A program made the position numbers and the translations under genes. This document shows positions 1-7,952 of a stretch of 64,000 nt of DNA, piece after piece. The notes under the pieces are model-generated. The model made no database searches. It was given only the letters and a program-made list of their open reading frames with translations, and was not told the origin of the DNA. The DNA is from Emticicia agri (GTDB taxonomy: Bacteria > Bacteroidota > Bacteroidia > Cytophagales > Spirosomataceae): assembly GCF_004168285.1 (NCBI RefSeq), contig NZ_SEWF01000026.1:1-64000 (forward strand). The letters are read 5' to 3'. The stretch's first letter is position 1. Every line of letters begins with the position of its first letter.

Positions 1-1
1 T

Positions 2-559
2 AATGTATCTTTGGTGGATTCATTGCCTATCATGCTTTCCAAACACCCTTATACAGCTAAAGTAGCATCTGAGATAGCAGATAAGGGTTATTGCGATGCA
101 AAAAAACAATTTTATCATGGAGTAAAGCTCCATTTGATAGGTAAGGACAGATTTGAAAAAATACCTAAACCTAACTTTTTTGATTTTACGCCTGCCAGTG
201 TGAATGATTTAACAGCTATAAAACCCATGATTTGCCAATTAAAAAATCAAATTGTGGTCGGTGATAAAGCATATAGTTCAGAAAAATTCAACCAACAACT
301 TTCTAAAAATAACACGGTCGTTTTAACGCCTATAAAATTGAAAAAAAGACAACAATATCTACAATCGGATGATAGCCTATTTTCTAAGTATATTAGCTCT
401 GTTAGGCAACCTATTGAATCTTTCTTTAAGTGGCTCATTAGCAAAACAGATATTCAAAATGCTTCAAAGGTACATTCTGATAGTGCTCTATGGTCGAATT
501 GTTTAGGTAGAATAACTGCTGCCATTTGTTTATTTATTTTTAAACCTTATATTAGTTAA
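2..559 (+). CDS. DDE transposase, C-terminal part (cut by window edge)
   Basis: The reading frame is open from the left edge, so the N-terminus lies outside the window; the first start-like codon (TTG at 11) is probably internal. The visible 180 or so residues look like the catalytic half of an IS4/IS5-type DDE transposase: a VDSLP segment (first Asp), then ADKGYCDAKK and YHGVKLHLIG, a VGDKAYSS block (second Asp) and an RQPIESFFKWL block (catalytic Glu). The stop codon TAA at 557-559 borrows its last base from the IS982-type element inserted here; the base that followed before insertion would also have been A, so the protein end is unchanged. The family assignment is from motif order only; IS982 kinship is an alternative. 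Confidence 0.7.
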   Translation, partial: NVSLVDSLPIMLSKHPYTAKVASEIADKGYCDAKKQFYHGVKLHLIGKDRFEKIPKPNFFDFTPASVNDLTAIKPMICQLKNQIVVGDKAYSSEKFNQQLSKNNTVVLTPIKLKKRQQYLQSDDSLFSKYISSVRQPIESFFKWLISKTDIQNASKVHSDSALWSNCLGRITAAICLFIFKPYIS

Positions 560-572
560 CGTGAGTTCGGGA

Positions 573-1154
573 TTATCTTTTTATAAAAGTTGTTGGTTTA
601 CACTCATAAAAGCAATAAGCTGCCAATGCTCCAAAGATATGTGCTATTGCATTAATTGGACTTCGGTGACGAGTATGCTCAATATCAAAGACAGTCATAA
701 GAATATCATTAACTGATTCAATTACTCCTCTTTTTTTGAGATTGATTTTATCATTGACAGATATGAGCTGATTTTTCATATTTTCTCTAATTTTAGTAAC
801 TAAATGTAACCCCTGCTGATAGAAAAAAGTAAAAAGTTTGGAGAGATATCCTTTATCTCCATAACATTTTCCCTTTAATCCTTTAAACATTTTTTTGAGA
901 AGATGCTCATTGTTATCCATCACATTAGCTGGTGTTAGTGTAAAGTTCATAATTTGCCCTAACTCGTTGATAATCAGATGTATTTTCAAACCATAAAACC
1001 AACCAGTTGATGATTTGCCTCTTGTAGCAAAGCCAGCAAATACTTTATTGGAATGAATTCTTCGATTATCACAAACAGGCAATTTTTTGCTATCTATAAA
1101 ATAATGACCCGTCTTTTCGCTTAAAGAGGTCAACACTTTAACGAACATATACAA
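573..1154 (-). pseudogene. IS982-type transposase, C-terminal fragment
   Basis: Carries the DDE catalytic core of an IS982-family transposase: HYFIDSKKLPVCDN (first Asp), GWFYGLKIHLI, CYGDKGYLS (second Asp) and KKRGVIESVNDIL (Glu). The frame is actually open back to about position 1257, where it would continue YYYEHLVQKDF and SYHRFIEL, so the ATG at 1154 is internal. It is the same gene as the fragment at 1246-1467, one frame apart; the two are separated by a GC-rich 19-base stretch at 1257-1275. Removing these 19 bases joins the frames cleanly as GFKNF-YYYEHL. A product from 1154 would lack the N-terminal DNA-binding part and probably be inactive. Confidence 0.82.
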
Positions 1155-1245
1155 TTTGAGAGTTTGGCGTCCTATTAACTCAATGAAACGATGATAACTC
1201 GGTAATTTTGGGAAATAGCTTGTAAAATCTTTTTGTACTAAATGT

Positions 1246-1467
1246 TCATAATAATAGCGGTCCGCCGCCGCGGTGAAAGTTCTTAAATCCTGACCAATGA
1301 TAAAAAATCAAGATTGTAATAATTTCACTATCACTTATTTGTGGTTTTCTTGTCAATGAATGACTTCCAATTTGATGATTTTGTAACCACTTTTCATACA
1401 TCTTATCGAAATCGTCACATGAAATGAATATTTCAATCAATTTATTTTCGTAGTTTAGCTCTGTCAT
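1246..1467 (-). pseudogene. IS982-type transposase, N-terminal fragment
   Basis: The N-terminal 66 residues (MTELNYENKLIEIF to HWSGFKNF) match the start of an IS982-family transposase. They are followed by an unrelated glycine-rich tail and a stop, because a GC-rich stretch (1257-1275) shifts the frame by one. The rest of the protein continues in another frame down to 573. Together the parts would give about 295 residues, the usual length of this family. Confidence 0.8.
1257..1275. other. GC-rich micro-island that breaks the transposase
   Basis: Nineteen bases, GCGGTCCGCCGCCGCGGTG on the plus strand, 16 of 19 G or C in surroundings of roughly one third GC. Its length is one more than a multiple of three, and deleting it restores one open transposase frame, so it looks like an insertion. 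It closely resembles the only other such island, at 51323-51339, read on the other strand. Origin unknown; an assembly artefact is possible. Confidence 0.6.
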
Positions 1468-1601
1468 GGGGTTTAAATTTGAGGTTTATGGCGTCGAATA
1501 CCACAAATATCTCACTTTTTTGCCCTTTTGACTTTTTATTCTAATCCCGAACTCACGTTAGTTAATAAATTTAATTCAGTCCTTATTATTTCAAATTTTA
1601 T

Positions 1602-2201
1602 ATGCTTAGTCAATATAGTTTTTTACAAATAATTTATCTATTTATCTGCAAACTTAGAACATTTCTAATAAACTCTAAAATACGTCTTATCCGTTTTCCT
1701 ATTGATATAAGAAATATGTCTCGAATAGACTTTGGCAAAGCACTTACTACTGGAAGAGGCTGTCGTTTAGAAGTAGTAATTTTAGAGAATAATTTACAAG
1801 AAAAAAAACTTTTAATTTTTGGAAGTAATATTCAATTAAACGACTATGTGCATATTACAGCAGCGGAAAAAGTGATTTTAGAAGATAATGTTTTAATTGC
1901 AAGTAAAGTATATATATCTGATTGTAGTCACGGTACTTATGGCAAGTTTGATATAAATGATCATCCTGATACTATACCTAAAGATCGTAAACTATATAGT
2001 ATGCCTGTAACAATCAAAAAAAATGTTTGGATTGGCGAGGGGGTTTGCGTTTTAATGGGTGTTACTATTGGTGAAGGTAGTATAATTGGCTCAAACGCAG
2101 TAGTAAGTAAAGATATACCTTCATATAGTATAGCAGTTGGTAACCCTGCTAAAGTCATAAAAAAATTTGATACCAATCAACAAAAATGGATTTCTGTTTA
2201 A
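1602..2201 (+). CDS. Hexapeptide-repeat acyltransferase (sugar O-acetyltransferase)
   Basis: A 199-residue protein of the left-handed beta-helix (LbH/WcaF-like) acyltransferase family, expected to use acetyl-CoA to acetylate a sugar or glycan intermediate in the cytoplasm. The imperfect hexapeptide repeats run from about residue 75 to 180 (for example VILEDNVLIASKVYI, NVWIGEGVCVLMGVTIGEG, IIGSNAVVSKDIP) and end in the family's YSIAVGNPAKVIKKF block, where the pyrophosphate of CoA is held. The conserved catalytic-type His is in DCSHGTY. It is the first gene after the insertion sequences, with the next gene 19 bases downstream, and probably belongs to the polysaccharide operon that continues to 6255. 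The acceptor sugar cannot be told. Confidence 0.85.
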   Translation: MLSQYSFLQIIYLFICKLRTFLINSKIRLIRFPIDIRNMSRIDFGKALTTGRGCRLEVVILENNLQEKKLLIFGSNIQLNDYVHITAAEKVILEDNVLIASKVYISDCSHGTYGKFDINDHPDTIPKDRKLYSMPVTIKKNVWIGEGVCVLMGVTIGEGSIIGSNAVVSKDIPSYSIAVGNPAKVIKKFDTNQQKWISV

Positions 2202-2220
2202 TAAAAAATATAAATGTAAA

Positions 2221-3351
2221 ATGCAAATATTAATAACTGGAGGAGCAGGTTTTATAGGGACTTCCCTTTCTTTGGAGCTTGTTAAAAAAGGGCATCAGGT
2301 TACAATTTTAGATAATTTTTCTCCACAAATACATGGGAATAATCATAAAAATACATTTTTATATAAAAGAATAGAGAACTTAGTTACTATAGTTGAGGGC
2401 GATATAAGAAATAAAGATTTATTAAATAAATTAATTAAAAGCAATGAAGCCATAGTTCATTTAGCTGCAGAAACTGGTACAGGGCAATCTATGTATCAAA
2501 TTCATAAGTACACAGATGTAAATATTAATGGCTCTGCTTTACTTTTAGATATTCTTGCTAATGATAATCATCATATAAAAAAATTAGTAATAGCTTCTTC
2601 CAGAGCTATCTATGGAGAAGGAGCTTATATTTGTTCAGAACATGGTAGAGTTTATCCAGAGCCACGTAAAGAAGAAGATTTAGTAATGGGAAACTTTGCT
2701 AATAGATGTCCTACTTGTAATAAAATAGTAGATTTATCTGCTACAAAAGAGAATGATAAAGTAAATGCAAGCTCTATTTATGGTTTGACCAAATATAATC
2801 AAGAGCAAATGTTTATTATTATGGGCAAAGCATTAAATATTCCTACAATTGCTTTACGTTATCAAAATGTTTATGGTCCTGGACAATCTTTAAAAAATCC
2901 TTATACTGGTATCCTGTCTATTTTTTCAACCCGAATAAAAAATGGTAACGATATAAATATTTTTGAAGATGGCAAGGAGTCACGCGATTTTGTATATATT
3001 GATGATGTAGTGCAAGCTACCTCTTTAGCTATAGAAAATACGACTATTATTAATGATATCTTTAATGTGGGTTCTGGCGTTGCAACTACAGTTGAAGAAG
3101 TTGCTAAAACACTTTTAGAAAATTATAATTCTAATAATAAATACACGATTTCAGGTGCTTACAGAATTGGTGATATTCGACACAATGTCGCTGATTTATC
3201 AAAAATAAGGTCAGTTTTAGGGTATTCTCCTAAATATTCTTTTAAAGAAGGAATTAATAAATTCGTTAGCTGGGTGAATGCACAAGAGATTCAGCAAGAC
3301 AATTATGATAAATCCATAGAAGAGATGAAAAACAAAGGTCTTTATAAATAG
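2221..3351 (+). CDS. NAD-dependent SDR epimerase, dTDP-L-rhamnose 4-epimerase-like
   Basis: Extended short-chain dehydrogenase of 376 residues. ATG at 2221 is preferred to an upstream in-frame start at 2167, which would overlap the preceding gene, because it puts ITGGAGFIG (NAD-binding GxxGxxG) at the N-terminus. Other family marks are VHLAAETGTGQ, SSRAIYGEG, the active-site YGLTK (YxxxK), RYQNVYGPGQ and SRDFVYIDDV. An insertion of about 40 residues with a CPTC pair lies between the SSR and YxxxK motifs; this insertion is typical of proteins annotated dTDP-L-rhamnose 4-epimerase and related nucleotide-sugar epimerases. It should interconvert a nucleotide sugar for the surface glycan built by its neighbours. 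The substrate is inferred, not shown. Confidence 0.85.
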   Translation: MQILITGGAGFIGTSLSLELVKKGHQVTILDNFSPQIHGNNHKNTFLYKRIENLVTIVEGDIRNKDLLNKLIKSNEAIVHLAAETGTGQSMYQIHKYTDVNINGSALLLDILANDNHHIKKLVIASSRAIYGEGAYICSEHGRVYPEPRKEEDLVMGNFANRCPTCNKIVDLSATKENDKVNASSIYGLTKYNQEQMFIIMGKALNIPTIALRYQNVYGPGQSLKNPYTGILSIFSTRIKNGNDINIFEDGKESRDFVYIDDVVQATSLAIENTTIINDIFNVGSGVATTVEEVAKTLLENYNSNNKYTISGAYRIGDIRHNVADLSKIRSVLGYSPKYSFKEGINKFVSWVNAQEIQQDNYDKSIEEMKNKGLYK

Positions 3352-3354
3352 TAT

Positions 3355-4395
3355 ATGGAGAGAATATTACTTGAGAAGTTTGCAGGAAAAAAAATAATTC
3401 TCTTTTCTGTACAAACCTTTAATTATGAAAAAATTATTGCTGATAAACTTCGGTCATATAATGCTGAAGTATTTTATTTTGATGAGCGCCCAAGTAATTC
3501 TAATTTTAGTAAAGGAATTATAAGAATTAAACGCTCGTTATATCAGCAAACAATTGATAAATACTATAAAGATATACTACAAAAAGTTAAAAATGTAGAT
3601 TTTGACTATTTATTAGCCATAAGAGGAGAAGTAATACCTGGTTTTTTTTTAGAAGAATTTAAGTTAAGGAACCCAAAGTGCAAGCTTATTTTTTATACTT
3701 GGGATGCGTTTGCCAATCATAATCATGCTCTTTCTATATTAGATTATTTTGACAGGAAATTTACTTTTGACACGAATGATGCAAATAATTATAAAATTGG
3801 TTTTCGTCCATTGTTTTATATAGATGACTATAAGGAAGTATCTTATAAAAGTAAAAATTTTTATGATGTACTTTTTATTGGAACAGCTCACTCTGATAGA
3901 TATTTAATAAGTAATCAGATATCTGAATGGTGTAAGAAACATGGTTTTAAAAGCTATAATTATTATTACATGCATGGAAGATTAGTTTATTGGTATAAAC
4001 GCATTTTTGAAAAAGGTTTTGAAAAAGTAAATTTCAGACAATTATCTTTTAAAAGTATTTCGCAACCACAAATAATTACTTTATACAATCAATCACGAAT
4101 AATATTAGATATTCAACATCCAAACCAGTCCGGTCTTACTATGAGGACCTTTGAAGCAATAGGAGCTAAAAAGAAAATCATAACTACAAATAAGGAAATT
4201 TCAAAATATTCTTTTTACAATGAAAATAATATATTAATTATCGACCGCAATGACATTATATTGAATCCTGATTTTTTTAAAACCGATTTTCAGGAAATTG
4301 ATGAGAAATATTATCTGGCTATGAGTATAGATGGATGGATTAATGAAATTTTCTTTGATGCAACTTCAAATTTTTGGATAAATCAGTTTAAATAA
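3355..4395 (+). CDS. CgeB-like putative glycosyltransferase
   Basis: A 346-residue soluble protein with the layout of the CgeB/YkvP glycosyltransferase-like group. N-terminal half: IILFSVQTFNYEKIIADKL, then LAIRGEVIPGFFLEEF, FYTWDAF and FDRKFTFD, the pattern of a Rossmann-type half that scans a partner address. C-terminal half: DVLFIGTAHSDRY, LYNQSRIILDIQHPNQSGLTMRTFEAIGAKKKIITT, the donor-site pattern of GT-B enzymes of this type. It sits 3 bases after the epimerase and 1 base before the next SDR, so it is surely co-transcribed. It probably adds a sugar to the repeat unit in the cytoplasm; donor and acceptor are unknown. Confidence 0.75.
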   Translation: MERILLEKFAGKKIILFSVQTFNYEKIIADKLRSYNAEVFYFDERPSNSNFSKGIIRIKRSLYQQTIDKYYKDILQKVKNVDFDYLLAIRGEVIPGFFLEEFKLRNPKCKLIFYTWDAFANHNHALSILDYFDRKFTFDTNDANNYKIGFRPLFYIDDYKEVSYKSKNFYDVLFIGTAHSDRYLISNQISEWCKKHGFKSYNYYYMHGRLVYWYKRIFEKGFEKVNFRQLSFKSISQPQIITLYNQSRIILDIQHPNQSGLTMRTFEAIGAKKKIITTNKEISKYSFYNENNILIIDRNDIILNPDFFKTDFQEIDEKYYLAMSIDGWINEIFFDATSNFWINQFK

Positions 4396-4396
4396 T

Positions 4397-5305
4397 ATGA
4401 AAACAATTCTTATAACAGGAGCATCAGGATTTGTTGGAAAAAATTTTATAAAAGCTTTTAGTAGTAAATTTCTCATAAAAGTTATCTCGTTGCGTAAAAT
4501 GCCCGTAGACAACATTAATCTTCAAGGAATTGATGTTATCATTCATTTAGCTGGTAAAGCGCATGATTTGAAAAAAAATTCAAAACCATCAGAATATTAT
4601 GAAGTAAATACGGAATTAACAAAAAAAATTTACGATAAATTTTTAGAGTCGAATGCTTCCACTTTTATAACTTTAAGTTCAGTTAAAGCAGCGGCAGATA
4701 AAATATTAGTTCCATTGACAGAAGAAACTATTCCAGAACCAGAAACACATTATGGTAAGTCTAAACTATTAGCTGAGAAGTATATTTTTTCAAGACCATT
4801 ATCATACGATAAACAAGTATACGTACTTCGCCCTTGTATCATTCATGGCGAAGGCAATAAAGGAAATTTAAATTTACTTTATCAACTAGTGAAAAGAGGA
4901 TTCCCCTATCCTTTAGGTTCATTTGAAAACAAAAGGTCTTTTCTAAGTATAGAAAATTTAAACTTTATATTTGAGCAATTAATAAATAGAAAAGATATTC
5001 CTTCAGGTATTTATAATGTATCAGATGAAAACCCTTTATCTACTAATAAATTAATTTATATTATGGGGAAATCTTTAAATAAAAAAATTAAAATTTTCTA
5101 CATTAATCCTAGTATAATTAAATACATAGCAAAGATAGGAAACATTCTTCATCTGCCTCTAAATGAAGAACGTTTACAAAAAATGACAGAAAATTATATT
5201 GTGGATAACACAAAAATCTTGAACGCACTAAAACACTCCTTGCCCGTTTCTTCAGAGGAAGGCTTAAAAAGAACTTTTCAAACCTTTATTAATGAAAAAT
5301 TATAA
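4397..5305 (+). CDS. WbpV-like SDR reductase/epimerase for the initiating sugar
   Basis: A 302-residue extended SDR with TGASGFVGKNF at residue 6, VIIHLAGKAHD, LSSVKAAAD, and YGKSK (YxxxK). The gene overlaps the start of the WecA/WbpL-like transferase by 14 bases. In O-antigen clusters, this SDR plus membrane transferase pair (WbpV-WbpL type) makes UDP-D-FucNAc or UDP-QuiNAc from the 4-keto product of a WbpM-type dehydratase and loads it on undecaprenyl phosphate; a WbpM-type gene is present at 7953. The pair arrangement is seen; the exact reduction product is inferred. Confidence 0.8.
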   Translation: MKTILITGASGFVGKNFIKAFSSKFLIKVISLRKMPVDNINLQGIDVIIHLAGKAHDLKKNSKPSEYYEVNTELTKKIYDKFLESNASTFITLSSVKAAADKILVPLTEETIPEPETHYGKSKLLAEKYIFSRPLSYDKQVYVLRPCIIHGEGNKGNLNLLYQLVKRGFPYPLGSFENKRSFLSIENLNFIFEQLINRKDIPSGIYNVSDENPLSTNKLIYIMGKSLNKKIKIFYINPSIIKYIAKIGNILHLPLNEERLQKMTENYIVDNTKILNALKHSLPVSSEEGLKRTFQTFINEKL

Positions 5306-5534
5306 TCTTATAATTTGGGGGACTATTTTTTTTATAGTTATTGAATTAGCTTATTTTAGGATAGCTCAGTTTTTCAATATAATTGATAAACCAAACAAGC
5401 GTAGTTTACATTCTGTTAATACTATTCGAGGTGGGGGGATTATTTATTGGATAGCAGGTTTAACATACTTTATATACTCCAATTTTTCTTATCCTTTTTT
5501 TTTTTACAGGATTTACTATTATAGCATTTATTAG
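5292..5534 (+). pseudogene. WbpL/WecA-like GT4 transferase, N-terminal part (frameshifted)
   Basis: The first 70 residues are the start of a polyprenyl-phosphate HexNAc-1-phosphate transferase (MraY/WecA/WbpL family): first membrane helix, DKPNKRSLHS, and TIRGGGIIYW (the conserved RGGG loop). The frame then passes a run of 11 T (5495-5505) and ends in an unrelated tail and stop at 5534. The genuine continuation is in the next frame from 5506. With ten T instead of eleven the two parts give one protein of about 320 residues, the normal length. Starts inside the end of the preceding SDR gene. Confidence 0.8.
5495..5505 (+). repeat. T11 homopolymer at the frameshift of the WbpL-like gene
   Basis: Eleven consecutive T. 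Upstream coding ends in frame with YSNFSYPFFF and the family sequence resumes at 5506 (TGFTIIAFISFLDD) one base later. One T fewer gives a continuous gene. Tracts of this length are prone to replication slippage and to RNA polymerase slippage, and also to base-calling error. Confidence 0.85.
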
Positions 5535-6255
5535 TTTTCTAGATGACATTTACAGTTTACCAAGCCGTTATCGTTTGATATTTCAGTTTTGTGGAATACT
5601 TCTATTACTATGCCAAGTTTACTATTCTAGCCCTTATTCATATTGGCTATTTTTTTTTCTTTCAATTCTAAGTGTTGGGATTGTTAATGCCTATAATTTT
5701 ATGGATGGTATTAATGGTATTACTGGAATATATAGTCTGATATTAATAATATGTTTAAGTTATGTAAATAATTTTATTACAACCTTTATTGAAGAAGATT
5801 TTATTATTACAATAATTTTAAGTGTCTCCGTATTTTTATTTTTTAATTTTAGAAAGAAAGCTATATGTTTTGGTGGTGATGTTGGGAGTGTGGGTATAGC
5901 CTTTTTACTTGTTTTTTTTACAGGGCAATTGATAAACACTACTTATGATTGGAAATATTTGTTCTTCTTTTCAATTTATGGGTTAGATACCATTTATACT
6001 ATTTTATTTCGTTTGAGCAAAAAACAAAATATCTTTGAAGCTCATAAGTTACATTTTTTTCAAATTTTAGTTTACCAAACTGGTTTCTCTCATTTACAAG
6101 TCGCAGCAGGTTATGCTATTTCTCAGTTATTACTTAATATTTGGATTATCAATTACTCGGCTAGCAATCCTCTTTTCTATCTACCTATATTATTTTTATT
6201 AGTAATTATGCATTTTATAAGGAAAAAGCAAGGTCTTGCCATAACCATTAAATAA
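5506..6255 (+). pseudogene. WbpL/WecA-like GT4 transferase, main part (frameshifted)
   Basis: This frame is open from 5506, well before the first in-frame ATG-like start at 5575. It carries the diagnostic motifs of the MraY/WecA family: SFLDDIYSLPSRYRL (the DD pair that binds Mg and substrate), NAYNFMDGINGITG (the N-x-x-N-x-x-D-G type block), GGDVGSVGIAF, and IFEAHKLHFFQ, the cytoplasmic loop with the conserved histidines. About eight further membrane helices follow. The enzyme should transfer a HexNAc-1-phosphate from UDP to undecaprenyl phosphate at the inner membrane and start the polysaccharide unit. In this sequence the gene is split by one extra T in the T11 tract; whether it is truly off, phase-variable or a sequencing error is open. 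Confidence 0.82.
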
Positions 6256-6352
6256 AATTTCGATATAATATTTTTTTTAACATAAAAAGCTCATTAATTT
6301 AGCATTAAGAAAAATAAGGATTGTTAATTAAAATCAATAAAATTTTTACGTA

Positions 6353-7750
6353 ATGAAAACAAATTTTACTAAGTCGCTCTATGTAGCTGCGATATTTTCA
6401 GCAAGTACTTTGGGTGCTTTTGCTCAAAAAGAAAGAGCCAATGTGGGTATTGGTACTACACAACCTCATGAATCAGCTGTGTTAGATATTAAATCTTCTA
6501 ACCAAGGTTTATTAATTCCTCGTATGTCATTACAGCAACGTAATGCTATTCAGAACCCAGCTAATGGTTTGATGGTTTATCAAACAGATTTACTTTCAGG
6601 TTTCTATTTCTTTGATGGTAAGGACTGGAAGCCATTGACATCTGCGACCGAAAATTATTCTGTTGCTGCGGATCCTAACGACTGGACAAAAGCGGGTAAC
6701 TTGGGTACAAATCCACTTAATGACTTCTTAGGAACCATCGATAATCAACCTTTAGTAATGAGAGTAGCTAATATTCAAGGTGGATATATTGGTGTAGCAG
6801 CAACATCAAAGACTTTTTTAGGTATGCATGCTGGAAAAACAGGAACTGGGATACAAAACAGCGGATTTGGGTTCCAGTCACTAAGTAGCTTAACTACGGG
6901 AGCTTCAAACACTGGGGTTGGTTCTGGCTCATTAATGTCTACTACTTCTGGAAACTCTAATACTGCTGTAGGTCGTAATGCATTAGGTTTAAACCAAGGT
7001 GGTAGTTCTAACGTTGCTATCGGGCAAGGATCTCAATATAATAACATAAGTGGTGCCGGTAACCTAAGTTTAGGTACAAATTCACTTTATGAAGGAACTG
7101 CTGCAAATGGGAATATTGGTCTTGGTACACAATCTCTATTTAAAACTCAAGGAACTAATAATATTGCCTTGGGTACTAATGCTGGTTATTCAAATGTTAG
7201 TGGTACGCTTAACCTTTTCCTTGGATATAATGCAGGTTATAATGAGACTGGCTCAAATAAACTTTATATAGCTAACTCTACTACTGCTAACCCTCTTATT
7301 AAAGGTGAGTTTGATAATAAAAACTTAAAAATTAACTTGGGTGCTACAAAATCAACAACTGTTGGCTTCTTAGCAGTAGGTAACTTTGATGCCGCCTTCG
7401 CTATGCCAACAGGTAACCCTTATCGCTTAATTGTACAAGATGGTATTATTACTGAAAAAGTAAAAGTTGCTTTGAAAGGTACTGCTGACTGGGCTGACTA
7501 TGTTTTCGAACCATCTTATCAATTGATGCCTTTAGAAAAAGTTGAATCTTTTGTAAAAGAAAATAAACATTTGCCAAATGTTCCTTCTGCAGAAGATATG
7601 TCAAAAAATGGCTTAGATGTTTCTCAAACAAGTGCTAAATTAATGGAGAAAATAGAAGAATTAACTCTTTATATGATTGAAATGAATAAAGAGATTAAAG
7701 CTTTGAAAGCAGAAAATGCTAATTTGAAAAAAGTAGTAGAGCAAAAATAA
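6353..7750 (+). CDS. Secreted surface protein with YadA-head-like repeats and coiled-coil tail
   Basis: A 465-residue protein with a cleavable signal peptide (residues 1 to about 24, ending AFAQ). Then NVGIGTTQPHESAVLDIKS and GLLIPRMS, a block widespread in Bacteroidota fibre-like surface proteins. From about residue 150 to 315 there are several repeats of about 22 residues of the form S/N-N-x-x-x-G-x-x-S-L (SGNSNTAVGRNAL, GAGNLSLGTNSL, GTNNIALGTNAG), as in trimeric autotransporter heads. The C-terminus has DWADYVFEPSYQL, HLPNVPSAEDM and a leucine-heptad coiled coil (about 420-465), typical of S74-type or tail-fibre-like ends, but the S74 catalytic pair was not identified. Probably a trimeric surface fibre; it has its own terminator and is less AT-rich than the preceding operon. 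Confidence 0.75.
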   Translation: MKTNFTKSLYVAAIFSASTLGAFAQKERANVGIGTTQPHESAVLDIKSSNQGLLIPRMSLQQRNAIQNPANGLMVYQTDLLSGFYFFDGKDWKPLTSATENYSVAADPNDWTKAGNLGTNPLNDFLGTIDNQPLVMRVANIQGGYIGVAATSKTFLGMHAGKTGTGIQNSGFGFQSLSSLTTGASNTGVGSGSLMSTTSGNSNTAVGRNALGLNQGGSSNVAIGQGSQYNNISGAGNLSLGTNSLYEGTAANGNIGLGTQSLFKTQGTNNIALGTNAGYSNVSGTLNLFLGYNAGYNETGSNKLYIANSTTANPLIKGEFDNKNLKINLGATKSTTVGFLAVGNFDAAFAMPTGNPYRLIVQDGIITEKVKVALKGTADWADYVFEPSYQLMPLEKVESFVKENKHLPNVPSAEDMSKNGLDVSQTSAKLMEKIEELTLYMIEMNKEIKALKAENANLKKVVEQK

Positions 7751-7762
7751 TTCTTTATTGTA

Positions 7763-7798
7763 AAAAAGCCCTTTGACTAACTTGTCAAAGGGCTTTTT
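7763..7798 (+). terminator. Rho-independent terminator after the surface-fibre gene
   Basis: A 15-base perfect stem (7763-7777 with 7784-7798, including AAAGCCC flanks) around a 6-base loop, ending in five T. It closes the transcription unit of the 6353 gene. Confidence 0.9.
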
Positions 7799-7887
7799 GT
7801 TTCTTCTAACCTCAAAAGTTTTATCTTGTATTTATTGTTGGACTTACCGATTAATAAATTTCTTTGCTGTTATTTCTATAAAAACTT

Positions 7888-7917
7888 GTCACAAATTAAA
7901 CAGTAGCTATATTTGTT
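7888..7917 (+). promoter_or_regulatory. Bacteroidota-type promoter of the wbpM-like gene
   Basis: TTG at 7888-7890, then 19 bases, then TATATTTG at 7910-7917, matching the -33 and -7 elements of the Bacteroidota primary sigma factor. The ATG follows 35 bases later. Confidence 0.65.
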
Positions 7918-7952
7918 TAATTTTCTAGCCATCACACTAAAACATATTCTCT

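Larger units (their letters stand above)
559..1558 (-). mobile_element. IS982-type insertion sequence, 1000 bp, with TIRs and target duplication
   Basis: Perfect 17 bp terminal inverted repeats: ACGTGAGTTCGGGATTA at 559-575 and its reverse complement at 1542-1558. The element is flanked by a direct repeat TAGTTA (553-558 and 1559-1564), the expected target duplication. It contains one transposase gene on the minus strand, now broken into two frames. The stop codon of that gene (573-575) lies within the left inverted repeat. The intact ends and duplication suggest a recent insertion; the broken transposase means it can no longer move by itself unless helped by another copy. Confidence 0.88.

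Noticed and set aside
2167-2220. Earlier start for the epimerase gene
   Set aside because: It would overlap the acyltransferase gene and put 18 unrelated residues before the NAD-binding motif.
6850-7260. Direct repeats that might be a CRISPR array
   Set aside because: The repeats are protein-coding (about 22 residues per unit) and diverged at the DNA level; there are no equal repeats with unique spacers.
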